A stretch of 64,000 bases of DNA from Pseudoxanthobacter soli DSM 19599 (GTDB lineage: Bacteria > Pseudomonadota > Alphaproteobacteria > Rhizobiales > Segnochrobactraceae), in assembly GCA_945898215.1 (NCBI GenBank), contig CAMDHY010000001.1, forward strand, positions 81,001 to 145,000. Direction: 5' to 3'. The notes beneath the pieces were generated by a model that saw only the letters and a program-made list of their open reading frames with translations, made no database searches and had not been told where the DNA came from. Made by a program: the position numbers and the translations under genes. Positions 30,114 to 38,260 of this stretch are shown piece after piece; positions within the stretch are counted from its first letter, which is position 1, and each line of letters opens with the position of its first letter.

Positions 30114-31453
30114 AGCACCTCGGCAAGCGCCGCGGCGAAGGCGGCACGGTCGTCGTCGGTCGTGGTCTCGGTAGCGGCAACGAGCAGGAGATCGGCGAGT
30201 TCGGGTCGTCCCGGCTCGAGGCGCGACATCGGCACGCCGGCGATGATCCCCTTCGCCGCCAGCTTTTCGACGATCGCCGCGGCATCGCCCGGCAGGCGCA
30301 CCGTGAACTCGTTGAAGAAGGTGTCGTTCAGCACTTTCACCCCCGGCACCGCCGCGAGCGCGTCGGCAGTCGCCGCCGCACTCGCGTGGTTGATCGCGGC
30401 GAGCCGCGTCAGCCCGGCCTCACCCAGCAGCGTCGCGTGGATCGAGAAGGCGAGCGCGCACAGGCCCGAGCTCGTGCAGATGTTCGAGGTCGCCTTGTCA
30501 CGGCGGATGTGCTGTTCGCGCGTCGACAGCGTCAGCACGAAGCCGCGCTTGCCGTCGGCGTCCACCGTCTCGCCGCAGAGGCGCCCCGGCAGTTGGCGGA
30601 TGAACTTCTCACGCGTCGCGAAGAGGCCGACATAAGGCCCTCCGAAACCGAGCGGATTGCCGAGCGACTGCCCCTCGCCGACGACGATGTCGGCGCCCTG
30701 GGCGCCCGGCGGCTCGATCGCCCCGAGCGCCACCACCTCGGTGACGACGGCGACCAGCAGCGCCCCGACGGCGTGCGCCTTCTCGGCGATCGGTGCGAGG
30801 TCGATCAGGTGCCCGTAGACCGACGGCGACTGCACGACGACGCAGGCCGTCTGCCCGTCGATGCGCGCGAGGATGTCCTCGGTCGCCTCCGGGTCCGGCG
30901 GCAGCGCCTCCACCGTGTCGCCGGCCATCCGCCCGAGCGTCTCGACGACGGCGCGGTATTGCGGGTGCAGCGTGCCGGACAGCACCGCCTTGTTCCGCCG
31001 CGTCAGCCGGTGCGCCATCAGCACCGCCTCGCCGCAACCGGTCGAGCCGTCATACATGCCGGCGTTCGCGACCTCCATGCCGGTGAGGCGCCCCACCTGG
31101 CTCTGGAACTCGAACAGCACCTGCAGGGTGCCCTGGGCGATTTCCGGCTGGTAGGGCGTGTAGGAGGTCAGGAACTCCGAGCGCTGGATCAGGTGGTCGA
31201 CGCTCGCCGGCACATGGTGGCGGTAGGCGCCCGCGCCGACGAAGAACGGCACCGAGCCGGCGGCGACGTTGCGCGCCGCCATCCGCCCCATCAACCGCTC
31301 GACCTCGAGTTCGCTCTTCGTCGTCGGCAGGTCGAGCAGGCCGGAGAGCAGCTTGTCGCGCGGCACGTCGGAAAACAGCTGGTCGACGGCGCCGACGCCG
31401 ATCGTCGCGCGCATGTGGGCGCGGTCGTGGTCGGTCAGGGGGTGGTAGCGCAT
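30110..31453 (-). CDS. gcvPA: glycine dehydrogenase (decarboxylating) subunit 1
   Basis: A 447-residue subunit 1 of the two-subunit P protein. It opens [14 protein letters not shown] and has the typical blocks [39 protein letters not shown] and [17 protein letters not shown]. It pairs with gcvPB to make the active heterotetramer. The ATG at 31453 is right for the family; the frame opens far upstream (31636) without meaning. It is separated from the OsmC gene by 70 bp. Confidence 0.95.
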   Translation of the reverse strand: MRYHPLTDHDRAHMRATIGVGAVDQLFSDVPRDKLLSGLLDLPTTKSELEVERLMGRMAARNVAAGSVPFFVGAGAYRHHVPASVDHLIQRSEFLTSYTPYQPEIAQGTLQVLFEFQSQVGRLTGMEVANAGMYDGSTGCGEAVLMAHRLTRRNKAVLSGTLHPQYRAVVETLGRMAGDTVEALPPDPEATEDILARIDGQTACVVVQSPSVYGHLIDLAPIAEKAHAVGALLVAVVTEVVALGAIEPPGAQGADIVVGEGQSLGNPLGFGGPYVGLFATREKFIRQLPGRLCGETVDADGKRGFVLTLSTREQHIRRDKATSNICTSSGLCALAFSIHATLLGEAGLTRLAAINHASAAATADALAAVPGVKVLNDTFFNEFTVRLPGDAAAIVEKLAAKGIIAGVPMSRLEPGRPELADLLLVAATETTTDDDRAAFAAALAEVL

Positions 31454-31523
31454 GGGAGACGTCTGTCCTGGTTGAGCGGGTCGTGACGGCAGCGCGCGCG
31501 GCCGAACGGGCCACGCGCCGGCG

Positions 31524-31991
31524 TCAGGCGCGATCCTCGACGGTGATCTCGGCGGTGAGGGAATTGGCGATGTAGCAGGCCTCGTGGGCGGCATGGTGCA
31601 GCGCCAGGATGTCCTCGTCGGTCGGCCGCTTGGCACCGGAGAAGACGATGCGCGGCCGGAGCTTGATCGCCACGACGCCGGTGCGCCCGTTCGGCGCCTT
31701 TCCCATCGTCGCCACCGCCTCGTCCTCGTAACTGTCGACGATGAAGCCCTTCTTGGAGGCCATCGCGAGGAAGAACAGCATGTGGCAGCTCGAGGTCGCC
31801 GCCGTCAGCGCCTCCTCGGGGTCGACCGCGTCGAGCTTCGACAAGGGCGGCGGCAGCACGAGCGGCGAGGCCGAGGCCGGCACCTCGACGCCGCCGTCGA
31901 AGCGCCAGACGTGGGCGCGGGAATAGGCGTTGCCGGGAAAGGTCTGGCCGTTGCGGTCCCAGACCACCGTCGCGAAATACTCGTGTGCCAT
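31524..31991 (-). CDS. OsmC family protein
   Basis: A 155-residue protein of the OsmC/Ohr superfamily. A cysteine lies in the hallmark helix ([21 protein letters not shown]) and a second in [14 protein letters not shown], the two thiols used for peroxide reduction in this fold. It sits inside the glycine cleavage operon, 11 bp after gcvH and before gcvPA. It may protect or reduce the lipoyl cofactor or other thiols, but that is inferred from position only. Confidence 0.88.
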   Translation of the reverse strand: MAHEYFATVVWDRNGQTFPGNAYSRAHVWRFDGGVEVPASASPLVLPPPLSKLDAVDPEEALTAATSSCHMLFFLAMASKKGFIVDSYEDEAVATMGKAPNGRTGVVAIKLRPRIVFSGAKRPTDEDILALHHAAHEACYIANSLTAEITVEDRA

Positions 31992-32002
31992 GATCCTCGT
32001 CC

Positions 32003-32368
32003 TCAAAGGGTCGCGAGATAGGCGTCGTAGGCGGCGCGATCCATCAGGCCCGCCGGCGCGCCGTCGAGTTTTATCTTCATGAACCAGCCGGCGCCCTCGG
32101 GGTCGCTGTTCACCGTCTCCGGCGCGTCCGGCAGCGCGGCGTTGACCTCGACGACGGTGCCGGCGACCGGGGCGAACACGTCGCTCGCCGCCTTCACCGA
32201 TTCGACCACCGCCGCCTCGGCGCCGGCGGCGACGACCTTGCCGACCTCGGGCAGTTCGACGAACACCACGTCGCCGAGCTGCTCCTGGGCGTAGGCGGTG
32301 ATGCCGATGGTGGCGACGTCGCCGTCGACGCGGATCCACTCGTGGTCCTTGGTGTAGTGGGTGCTCAT
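32003..32368 (-). CDS. gcvH: glycine cleavage system H protein
   Basis: A 121-residue lipoyl carrier protein. The lipoylated lysine lies in [15 protein letters not shown] near residue 59. The start fits the family ([14 protein letters not shown]). It shuttles the aminomethyl group from the P protein to GcvT. It lies 42 bp after gcvT and 11 bp before the OsmC gene in the operon. Confidence 0.97.
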   Translation of the reverse strand: MSTHYTKDHEWIRVDGDVATIGITAYAQEQLGDVVFVELPEVGKVVAAGAEAAVVESVKAASDVFAPVAGTVVEVNAALPDAPETVNSDPEGAGWFMKIKLDGAPAGLMDRAAYDAYLATL

Positions 32369-32410
32369 GGGCGGTCCTCGGTCTCGACGGAAGAAGGAAC
32401 GGGAAAGGGC

Positions 32411-33577
32411 TCAGCGCTTGTAGCGAGCGGGGACGAACGGCAGCGTGACGACGCGGGCCGGCAGCGGCTTGCCGCGGACGATCAGCGAAACCTCTGTGCC
32501 GGGGGCGGCGAAGGTGGTCTCGACGTATCCCATCGCCACCGGCCCGCCGACGGTCGGTCCGAAGCCGCCGGAAGTGACGAGGCCGACCTGCCGGCCACCC
32601 ACGTGGATCTCGGTGCCCTCGCGGGCAGGTGCCCGGCCCTCCGGCTTCAGCCCGACGCGCTTGCGGGATGGGCCGTCGGCGAGCTCGCGGCGGATGCGGG
32701 CGTCGCCCGGAAAGCCGCCCTCCTCCCGCCGCCGCTTGCCGATCGACCAGACGAGCGCCGCTTCGACCGGGCTCGTCGTCTCGTCGATGTCGTGGCCGTA
32801 GAGGCAGAGGCCGGCCTCGAGGCGCAGCGAATCACGGGCGCCAAGGCCGATCGGCTTCACCGCCGGATCGGCGAGCAGCGCCTGCCACAGCGCCACCGCG
32901 TCGACCGCAGCCACCGAAATCTCGAAGCCGTCCTCGCCGGTGTAGCCGGACCGCGAGACGTGGCAGTCGAAGCCGGCGACCGTCGTCGGCCCACCGGCCA
33001 TGAAGGCGAAGTCGTCGGCCGTCGGCGCCAGCCGGCGGATGACGGCGGCCGCCTCCGGCCCCTGCAGGGCGAGCAGCGCCTTCTCGGGCATCGGCGTCAG
33101 CGTGATTCCCGCCGGCAGGCCCTCGGCGATGAGGGCGAAGTCGCCCTCCTTCCGCGAGGCGTTGACGACGAGGAACAGCCGCCCGTCCTCGGAGGGATCG
33201 GCCGGCCGGGTGACCATCAGGTCGTCGACGATGCCGCCCTCGGGCGTCAGGAGCTGGGTGTAGCGGATGCGGCCGGGCGCGAGGCCGGCGATGTCGCCCG
33301 GCACGAGCCGCTCGAGCGCGGCCGCCGTCGTCGCATGGTCGGGACCGGCGACGATCGCCTGACCCATGTGCGAGACGTCGAACAGGCCGGCGTGGGTGCG
33401 CGTCCAGACGTGCTCGGCGAGGATGCCGTCGGCGTACTGAACCGGCATCAGGTAGCCGGCGAACGGCACCATGCGGGCGCCCAGCGCACGGTGCGCGTCG
33501 ACGAGCGGCGTCGAGTGCAGCGGCGCGTCGGACGCCGAAGGCTCGGCGACGTCCGTGTTGACGGAAGGATTGGTCAT
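32411..33577 (-). CDS. gcvT: glycine cleavage system aminomethyltransferase (T protein)
   Basis: A 388-residue folate-dependent T protein with the family blocks LGARMVPFAGYLMPVQY, the DVSHMGQ loop, and a C-terminal GYVETTFAAPGTEV barrel. It moves the methylene group from lipoyl-GcvH to tetrahydrofolate and releases ammonia. First gene of the operon; the tandem glycine riboswitch lies in its leader. The ATG at 33577 is preferred over the in-frame ATG at 33607. The N-terminal 25 residues are a variable, probably disordered extension. Confidence 0.95.
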   Translation of the reverse strand: MTNPSVNTDVAEPSASDAPLHSTPLVDAHRALGARMVPFAGYLMPVQYADGILAEHVWTRTHAGLFDVSHMGQAIVAGPDHATTAAALERLVPGDIAGLAPGRIRYTQLLTPEGGIVDDLMVTRPADPSEDGRLFLVVNASRKEGDFALIAEGLPAGITLTPMPEKALLALQGPEAAAVIRRLAPTADDFAFMAGGPTTVAGFDCHVSRSGYTGEDGFEISVAAVDAVALWQALLADPAVKPIGLGARDSLRLEAGLCLYGHDIDETTSPVEAALVWSIGKRRREEGGFPGDARIRRELADGPSRKRVGLKPEGRAPAREGTEIHVGGRQVGLVTSGGFGPTVGGPVAMGYVETTFAAPGTEVSLIVRGKPLPARVVTLPFVPARYKR

Positions 33578-33670
33578 GCTCGGTCCTGCGCTCGAGGGCG
33601 ATTCCACCCGGACCCCGGCGATTGCCGGAGCTCTGAACCCCGGCGAATGCCGGAGCCCAAGGTCGAATCA

Positions 33671-33892
33671 GCCCCCTCTGTCGCAGGAACCTGAGAGATT
33701 TCCCGTCTCGGTCGCGGCCTGGGAGGGGCCGGGGAGAGAGAGACGGTTACTCCGTCGGTGAGCCGCCGGGCATCCGCCCGCCGGCTGCTTTCCAGAGCGT
33801 CACGTTCGGCGCGCGGTCCATTCGCCTGAGAGTTTCCGGGGCGGTTGCTCCTTCGGCGCCGGCGGGGCTTGCACTCCGCCGAACTCTCCCGC
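33671..33892 (-). promoter_or_regulatory. tandem glycine riboswitch upstream of gcvT
   Basis: On the minus strand the leader contains two glycine-aptamer cores. Aptamer 1 begins at the GGAGAG near 33889, has ACTCTCAGG at 33833-33825, and carries the closing arm CTCTGGAAAGC. A linker follows, and aptamer 2 shows CACCGACGGAGTAACCG and TCTCTCAGG at 33698-33690, followed by CAGAGG at 33680-33675. The order, spacing and position before gcvT are those of glycine riboswitches, which raise gcv expression when glycine is plentiful. The last paired segment lies about 95 bp before the gcvT start. Confidence 0.92.
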
Positions 33893-34054
33893 GCGCGTCA
33901 CTGCCGCCTCGCGGCGGACGGGGCAGTTGCCCCGGACAGGCGGTAACGAGCGCCCGTCCGATTGAAACCATGGATCGGCCGATCGAAGGTGTCAATTGCG
34001 GCAGCCGGGGCGTCTCGTCGCGCCCGCGCGGGCGAACAGCGCGCTCGTCGCGGC

Positions 34055-34693
34055 CTACTGCACGTCGACGGTGACGACGCCGTCCTGCGGTCTGGCGCCC
34101 TTGCCGCCGTCGTCGAAGCCGACGAGGATGCGCAGCACGCCGACGTTCGGCACCACCACGTCGCCGTCGACGAAAGCCCAGCTGACCGAAGCCTCCGGCG
34201 GCGTCAGCGTGGTCTTGACCGTGTGCAGCTTCGAATAGACCGGCGTCTCGCCGTCCTTCACCACGACGATGCGGACCGGCAGCGACATCTCTCCGCCACC
34301 GCCCTTGCGGCCCGCCAGAACCCGGCCGCCGACGCCGACGCGGATGCGGATGTTGTCGCCCTCGAGCGTGCACTCGCGGGCCGTCTCCGTCAGCGTCGCC
34401 TGGAAGCCGACGGCATTTGGATCGCCCGGCTTGCCGCCCTTGAAGATGACGTGCGTCTGGGTGCCCTCGCGCTTCGTCACCGGCGGGCAGCGGACGATCG
34501 GCTTGTAGACGCTCGGATCGAGCTCCTGCGGCTCCTGCACGGAGCCGCGCAGGAACTGCCCGAGCGGCGTCGAGGCCGAGGCCGTGCCGGGCTCCTCGTT
34601 GCCGAAACATCCGGCGAGACCGACCGACAGGGTGGCGAGCACCGCGGCCGGGGCGATGCGCCGTGCGAACTGAGCCAAAACGTGCGCCGTCAA
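34055..34693 (-). CDS. predicted lipoprotein, function unknown
   Basis: A 212-residue unrecognised protein. A lipoprotein signal (about 13-26) ends in a lipobox LAGC, so the mature protein is lipid-anchored. The remainder is rich in beta-type sequence ([39 protein letters not shown]). The start is assigned to TTG at 34693, which has GGAGAGG upstream; no in-frame ATG gives a signal peptide. Divergent from ispH. The same family is common in rhizobia as a hypothetical lipoprotein. Role unknown. Confidence 0.7.
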   Translation of the reverse strand: MTAHVLAQFARRIAPAAVLATLSVGLAGCFGNEEPGTASASTPLGQFLRGSVQEPQELDPSVYKPIVRCPPVTKREGTQTHVIFKGGKPGDPNAVGFQATLTETARECTLEGDNIRIRVGVGGRVLAGRKGGGGEMSLPVRIVVVKDGETPVYSKLHTVKTTLTPPEASVSWAFVDGDVVVPNVGVLRILVGFDDGGKGARPQDGVVTVDVQ

Positions 34694-34826
34694 CTCGACC
34701 TCTCCTCGTCGCCCATCACCGTCGCGGGCCTCGTTTCGTCGCGCCTGCGCGCGCTTGACACCCGGCGAGCCGCTACTTCTATTGCCACAAGCGGGGCGGC
34801 ACCAAGGCCGGCCGCGAACCGAGCCC

Positions 34827-35804
34827 ATGCGCAGCGATCAAATCAAGCCTCTTCCGCGCCTCGACGTCCTGTTGTGCGCGCCGCGCGGTTTCTGCGCCGG
34901 CGTCGACCGGGCCGTGCAGATCGTCGAGCTGGCGATCGAGCGCTATGGCGCTCCTGTCTACGTCCGCCACGAGATCGTCCACAACCGATTCGTCGTCGAC
35001 GCGTTGAAGGCGAAGGGCGCCGTCTTCGTCGAGGAGCTCGACGAGATCCCCGAGACCGGCCAGCCGGTGATCTTCTCCGCCCACGGCGTGCCGAAGGCGG
35101 TGCCGGCCGCCGCCCGCGACCGCCGCCTCCTCTATCTCGACGCCACCTGCCCGCTCGTCTCCAAGGTCCACCGCGAGGCTGAGATCCAGCATCGCAAGGG
35201 CCGCGAGGTCGTGCTGATCGGCCACGCCGGCCACCCGGAAGTGGTCGGCACGATGGGTCAGTTGCCCCCCGGTGCCGTCTCGCTGGTCGAGACGGTGGCC
35301 GACGCCGAGGCCTTCGTGCCGCAGGACCCGGCGGCGCTCGCCTGGATCACCCAGACGACCCTGTCGGTCGACGATACCCGCGAGATCGTCGCGGCGCTGG
35401 AAAAGCGCTTTCCGGCGATCGTGCCGCCCCACAAGGACGACATCTGCTACGCCACCACCAACCGCCAGGAGGCGGTGAAGGCGGTCGCCGGCCGCGTCGA
35501 CGCGATGGTCGTCGTCGGCGCCCCGAACTCCTCGAACTCGCAGCGCCTGCGTGAGGTCGCCGAGCGCGCCGGCTGCCCGCGGTCGTTCCTGGTGCAGCGG
35601 GCCGCCGACCTCGACTGGGCTGCGATCGGCGAGATCGCCCGCCTCGGCCTCACGGCGGGGGCCTCCGCACCCGAAGTCCTGGTCGAGGAAGTCATCGCAG
35701 CCTTCGCTGAACGCTACGAAATCCGTCTCGAGAGTGTCCGCACCGCCGAGGAGACCGTGGCCTTCAACCTGCCGCGCGAGCTGCGCCAGAGCGCGGCGGA
35801 GTAG
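34827..35804 (+). CDS. ispH: 4-hydroxy-3-methylbut-2-enyl diphosphate reductase
   Basis: A 325-residue enzyme of the last step of the non-mevalonate isoprenoid pathway. The three iron-sulfur cysteines are visible in [26 protein letters not shown] and [11 protein letters not shown]. Family histidines appear in HEIVHN and GHAGHPEV. The ATG at 34827 is preferred; the frame opens upstream at 34755. It is followed 13 bp later by thrB. Divergent from the lipoprotein gene. Confidence 0.97.
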   Translation: MRSDQIKPLPRLDVLLCAPRGFCAGVDRAVQIVELAIERYGAPVYVRHEIVHNRFVVDALKAKGAVFVEELDEIPETGQPVIFSAHGVPKAVPAAARDRRLLYLDATCPLVSKVHREAEIQHRKGREVVLIGHAGHPEVVGTMGQLPPGAVSLVETVADAEAFVPQDPAALAWITQTTLSVDDTREIVAALEKRFPAIVPPHKDDICYATTNRQEAVKAVAGRVDAMVVVGAPNSSNSQRLREVAERAGCPRSFLVQRAADLDWAAIGEIARLGLTAGASAPEVLVEEVIAAFAERYEIRLESVRTAEETVAFNLPRELRQSAAE

Positions 35805-35817
35805 GACCGCCCCGCCG

Positions 35818-36783
35818 ATGGCCGTCTACACCGAGGTTTCCGACGAGGACCTGGCGGGCTTCCTCGCCGCCTACGACATTGGCGAGCCGACGTCCTTCAA
35901 GGGAATCGCCGAGGGCGTCGAGAATTCCAACTTCCTGCTGCACACCACGCGCGGCCGCTTCATCCTCACCCTCTACGAGAAGCGCGTCGATCCGGCCGAC
36001 CTGCCCTTCTTCATCGCCCTGATGCGCCACCTCGCCGAGCGCGGCGTCGCCTGCCCGACGCCGGTGGCGAGCCGCGCCGGCGACTGCCTCGGCACGCTCG
36101 CCGGGCGCCCGGCGGCGATCATCACCTTCCTCGACGGCGTCTGGCCACGACGGCCCTCCGTCGAGCACTGCGCCGCGCTTGGCGCCGGTCTCGCCCGCTT
36201 CCATGCAGCCGGCATCGATTTCCCGATGCAGCGGCCGAACGCCCTCGGCCAACCCGCATGGCGGCCACTGTTCGAGCGCTCGCGGGAGCGCGCCGACGAG
36301 GTCAGCCCCGGCCTCGCCGCCGAGATCGACGCGGCCCTCGACGCGCTCGCCGCCACGTGGCCGCAGGCGCTGCCGCGCGGCGTCATCCACGCCGACCTCT
36401 TCCCCGACAACGCCTTCTTCCTCGGGACGCGGCTGTCGGGGATCATCGACTTCTACTTCGCCTGCACCGACGCGCTCGCCTACGACGTCGCGATCTGCCT
36501 GAACGCCTGGTGCTTCGAGCCGGACCGCTCGTTCAACGTCACCAAGGCCCGCGCCCTGATCGCCGCCTATCGCTCGGTGCGGCCCCTATCCACCGAGGAG
36601 GTCGCCGCGATCCCAGTGCTCGCCCGCGGCGCGGCGCTGCGCTTCCTGCTGACGCGTCTGCACGACTGGCTGCGCGTGCCGCCCGGCGCCCTCGTCACGC
36701 CGAAGGACCCGCTCGAATACCTCCACAAGCTGCGCTTCCATCAGGAGATCGGCGATCTCCGCGGCTACGGGGTCGACCGGTGA
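35818..36783 (+). CDS. thrB: homoserine kinase, ThrB2/APH type
   Basis: A 321-residue kinase of the aminoglycoside-phosphotransferase fold used for homoserine in alphaproteobacteria, different from the GHMP-type ThrB of E. coli. The catalytic loop is [11 protein letters not shown] near residue 197 and the metal-binding [13 protein letters not shown] follows near 216. It phosphorylates homoserine for threonine synthesis, with thrC 7 kb away in the window. Its stop overlaps the GTG start of rnhA (GTGA). Confidence 0.93.
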   Translation: MAVYTEVSDEDLAGFLAAYDIGEPTSFKGIAEGVENSNFLLHTTRGRFILTLYEKRVDPADLPFFIALMRHLAERGVACPTPVASRAGDCLGTLAGRPAAIITFLDGVWPRRPSVEHCAALGAGLARFHAAGIDFPMQRPNALGQPAWRPLFERSRERADEVSPGLAAEIDAALDALAATWPQALPRGVIHADLFPDNAFFLGTRLSGIIDFYFACTDALAYDVAICLNAWCFEPDRSFNVTKARALIAAYRSVRPLSTEEVAAIPVLARGAALRFLLTRLHDWLRVPPGALVTPKDPLEYLHKLRFHQEIGDLRGYGVDR

Positions 36784-37316
36784 AGCGCCCCGCCCCCCGC
36801 CCGAAAAAGGCCGCCGAGGCGCCGCCGCCCGTCGTCTCCGCCGACAACGGCCGCGTCGTCGCCTATACCGACGGCGCCTGTTCCGGCAATCCCGGCCCCG
36901 GCGGCTGGGGCGTCGTCTTGCGCTGGAACGGCCGTGAGCGTGAGCTCTACGGCGGCGAGACGCTCACCACCAACAACCGCATGGAGCTCACCGCGGCGGC
37001 GATGGCACTCGAGAGCCTGAAGCGCCGCGTTCCCATCGATCTCGTCACCGACAGCGAATATGTGCGCAACGGCATCCTATCGTGGATCGACAACTGGAAG
37101 CGCAACGGCTGGAAGACCGCCGACCGCAAGCCGGTGAAGAACGCCGACCTCTGGCAGCGCCTCGACGCCGCCCGCAAGGAGCATGACGTCGTCTGGCATT
37201 GGGTGCGCGGCCACGCCGGCAACCCCGACAACGAGCGCGCCGACGCCCTCGCCCGGCAGGGCATCGCAGACGTCCGCGCCGGCACGACCGGCGCCTCCTG
37301 CGGACCGGCGACGTGA
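36780..37316 (+). CDS. rnhA: ribonuclease HI
   Basis: A 178-residue RNase HI. Catalytic residues lie in [16 protein letters not shown] (Asp), [13 protein letters not shown] (Glu), [11 protein letters not shown] (Asp) and NERADALAR (Asp), and the handle loop is [20 protein letters not shown]. An N-terminal proline- and lysine-rich extension of about 23 residues precedes the fold. The GTG start at 36780 overlaps the thrB stop by four bases. It degrades the RNA strand of RNA-DNA hybrids. Confidence 0.95.
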   Translation: MKRPAPRPKKAAEAPPPVVSADNGRVVAYTDGACSGNPGPGGWGVVLRWNGRERELYGGETLTTNNRMELTAAAMALESLKRRVPIDLVTDSEYVRNGILSWIDNWKRNGWKTADRKPVKNADLWQRLDAARKEHDVVWHWVRGHAGNPDNERADALARQGIADVRAGTTGASCGPAT

Positions 37317-38239
37317 CCGCGGGCGCCGACCTCGAAGGCTCCGTCTCGTTCCCGCCGGGGAGCCCCGACCGCTCCGGCGTGCTGGTGCTCGCCAATCCGA
37401 CCGCCGGCGGATACCGCCGCGACACCCTCGATACGCTGGCCGCCGAACTGACGCGCCGCGGCATCCCCGTCACCGTCCACCTCACCGGTCGCGCCGGCGA
37501 GATCGAGGATCTGTGCAGCCGGCCCGACCCGGCCGTGGGCACGGTCGTCGTCGCCGGCGGCGACGGCTCGGTTAACGAGGCGATCTCCGGCTTCGAGAAG
37601 GTGGTGAAGCCCCCGGCGCTGGCCGTCGTGCCGTTCGGCACCGCCAACGTGCTGGCGCACGAATTGCGGCTACCGTTCGAGGCGACTGCGCTCGCCGGCG
37701 TCATCGGCCGGCGGCGGACCCGCCCGCTCTACTACGGGCTCGCCAACGGCCACCCTTTCGTGCTGATGGTCTCGGCCGGTTTCGACGCCGCGGTGGTCCA
37801 CACCGTGCCGCTGACGATGAAGCGGCGCTGCGGCCGGATCGCCTACGCCTGGACGGCGCTGCGCCTCGCCTTCGGACCGCGCTCCGCAGATCTCGTCGTC
37901 ACCGCCGGCGGCGAGCGCCTGATCTGCAGGATGGCGGTGGTACTGAAGGTCTCGCGCTACGGCGGACCGTTCATCGTCTGCCCTGAGGCGTCGGCGTCCC
38001 GGCCGGAGCTCTACTTGTTCGCCGTCACGCGCGACGATCCGCTGGCGGTTGCCCGCATGGGGCTCGCGTTGCTGGCGGGCCGCTTCGGCGCCGGCAGCGG
38101 CATCGTCCTGCGCAAGATCACCACGTGCACGTTCGCCTCGGAGGGCCCGGTGCCGTGCCAGATCGACGGCGACACCTTCGGCACCGTGCCGGTGGAGATC
38201 GCCCGCGCCGCCCGGCCGATCGAGGTGGTGGTTCCCTGA
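37313..38239 (+). CDS. diacylglycerol kinase-like lipid kinase
   Basis: A 308-residue protein of the DAGK_cat family (DgkB/YegS/LCB5-like). The glycine-rich nucleotide loop is [17 protein letters not shown] near residue 79, [12 protein letters not shown] follows near 103, and the C-terminal beta domain ends [17 protein letters not shown]. It likely phosphorylates a lipid such as diacylglycerol or a sphingoid base. The GTG at 37313 overlaps the rnhA stop by four bases, making a tightly coupled thrB-rnhA-kinase run. Confidence 0.85.
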   Translation: MTAGADLEGSVSFPPGSPDRSGVLVLANPTAGGYRRDTLDTLAAELTRRGIPVTVHLTGRAGEIEDLCSRPDPAVGTVVVAGGDGSVNEAISGFEKVVKPPALAVVPFGTANVLAHELRLPFEATALAGVIGRRRTRPLYYGLANGHPFVLMVSAGFDAAVVHTVPLTMKRRCGRIAYAWTALRLAFGPRSADLVVTAGGERLICRMAVVLKVSRYGGPFIVCPEASASRPELYLFAVTRDDPLAVARMGLALLAGRFGAGSGIVLRKITTCTFASEGPVPCQIDGDTFGTVPVEIARAARPIEVVVP

Positions 38240-38260
38240 AAGCGGCCGCAGCCGCTCCGC

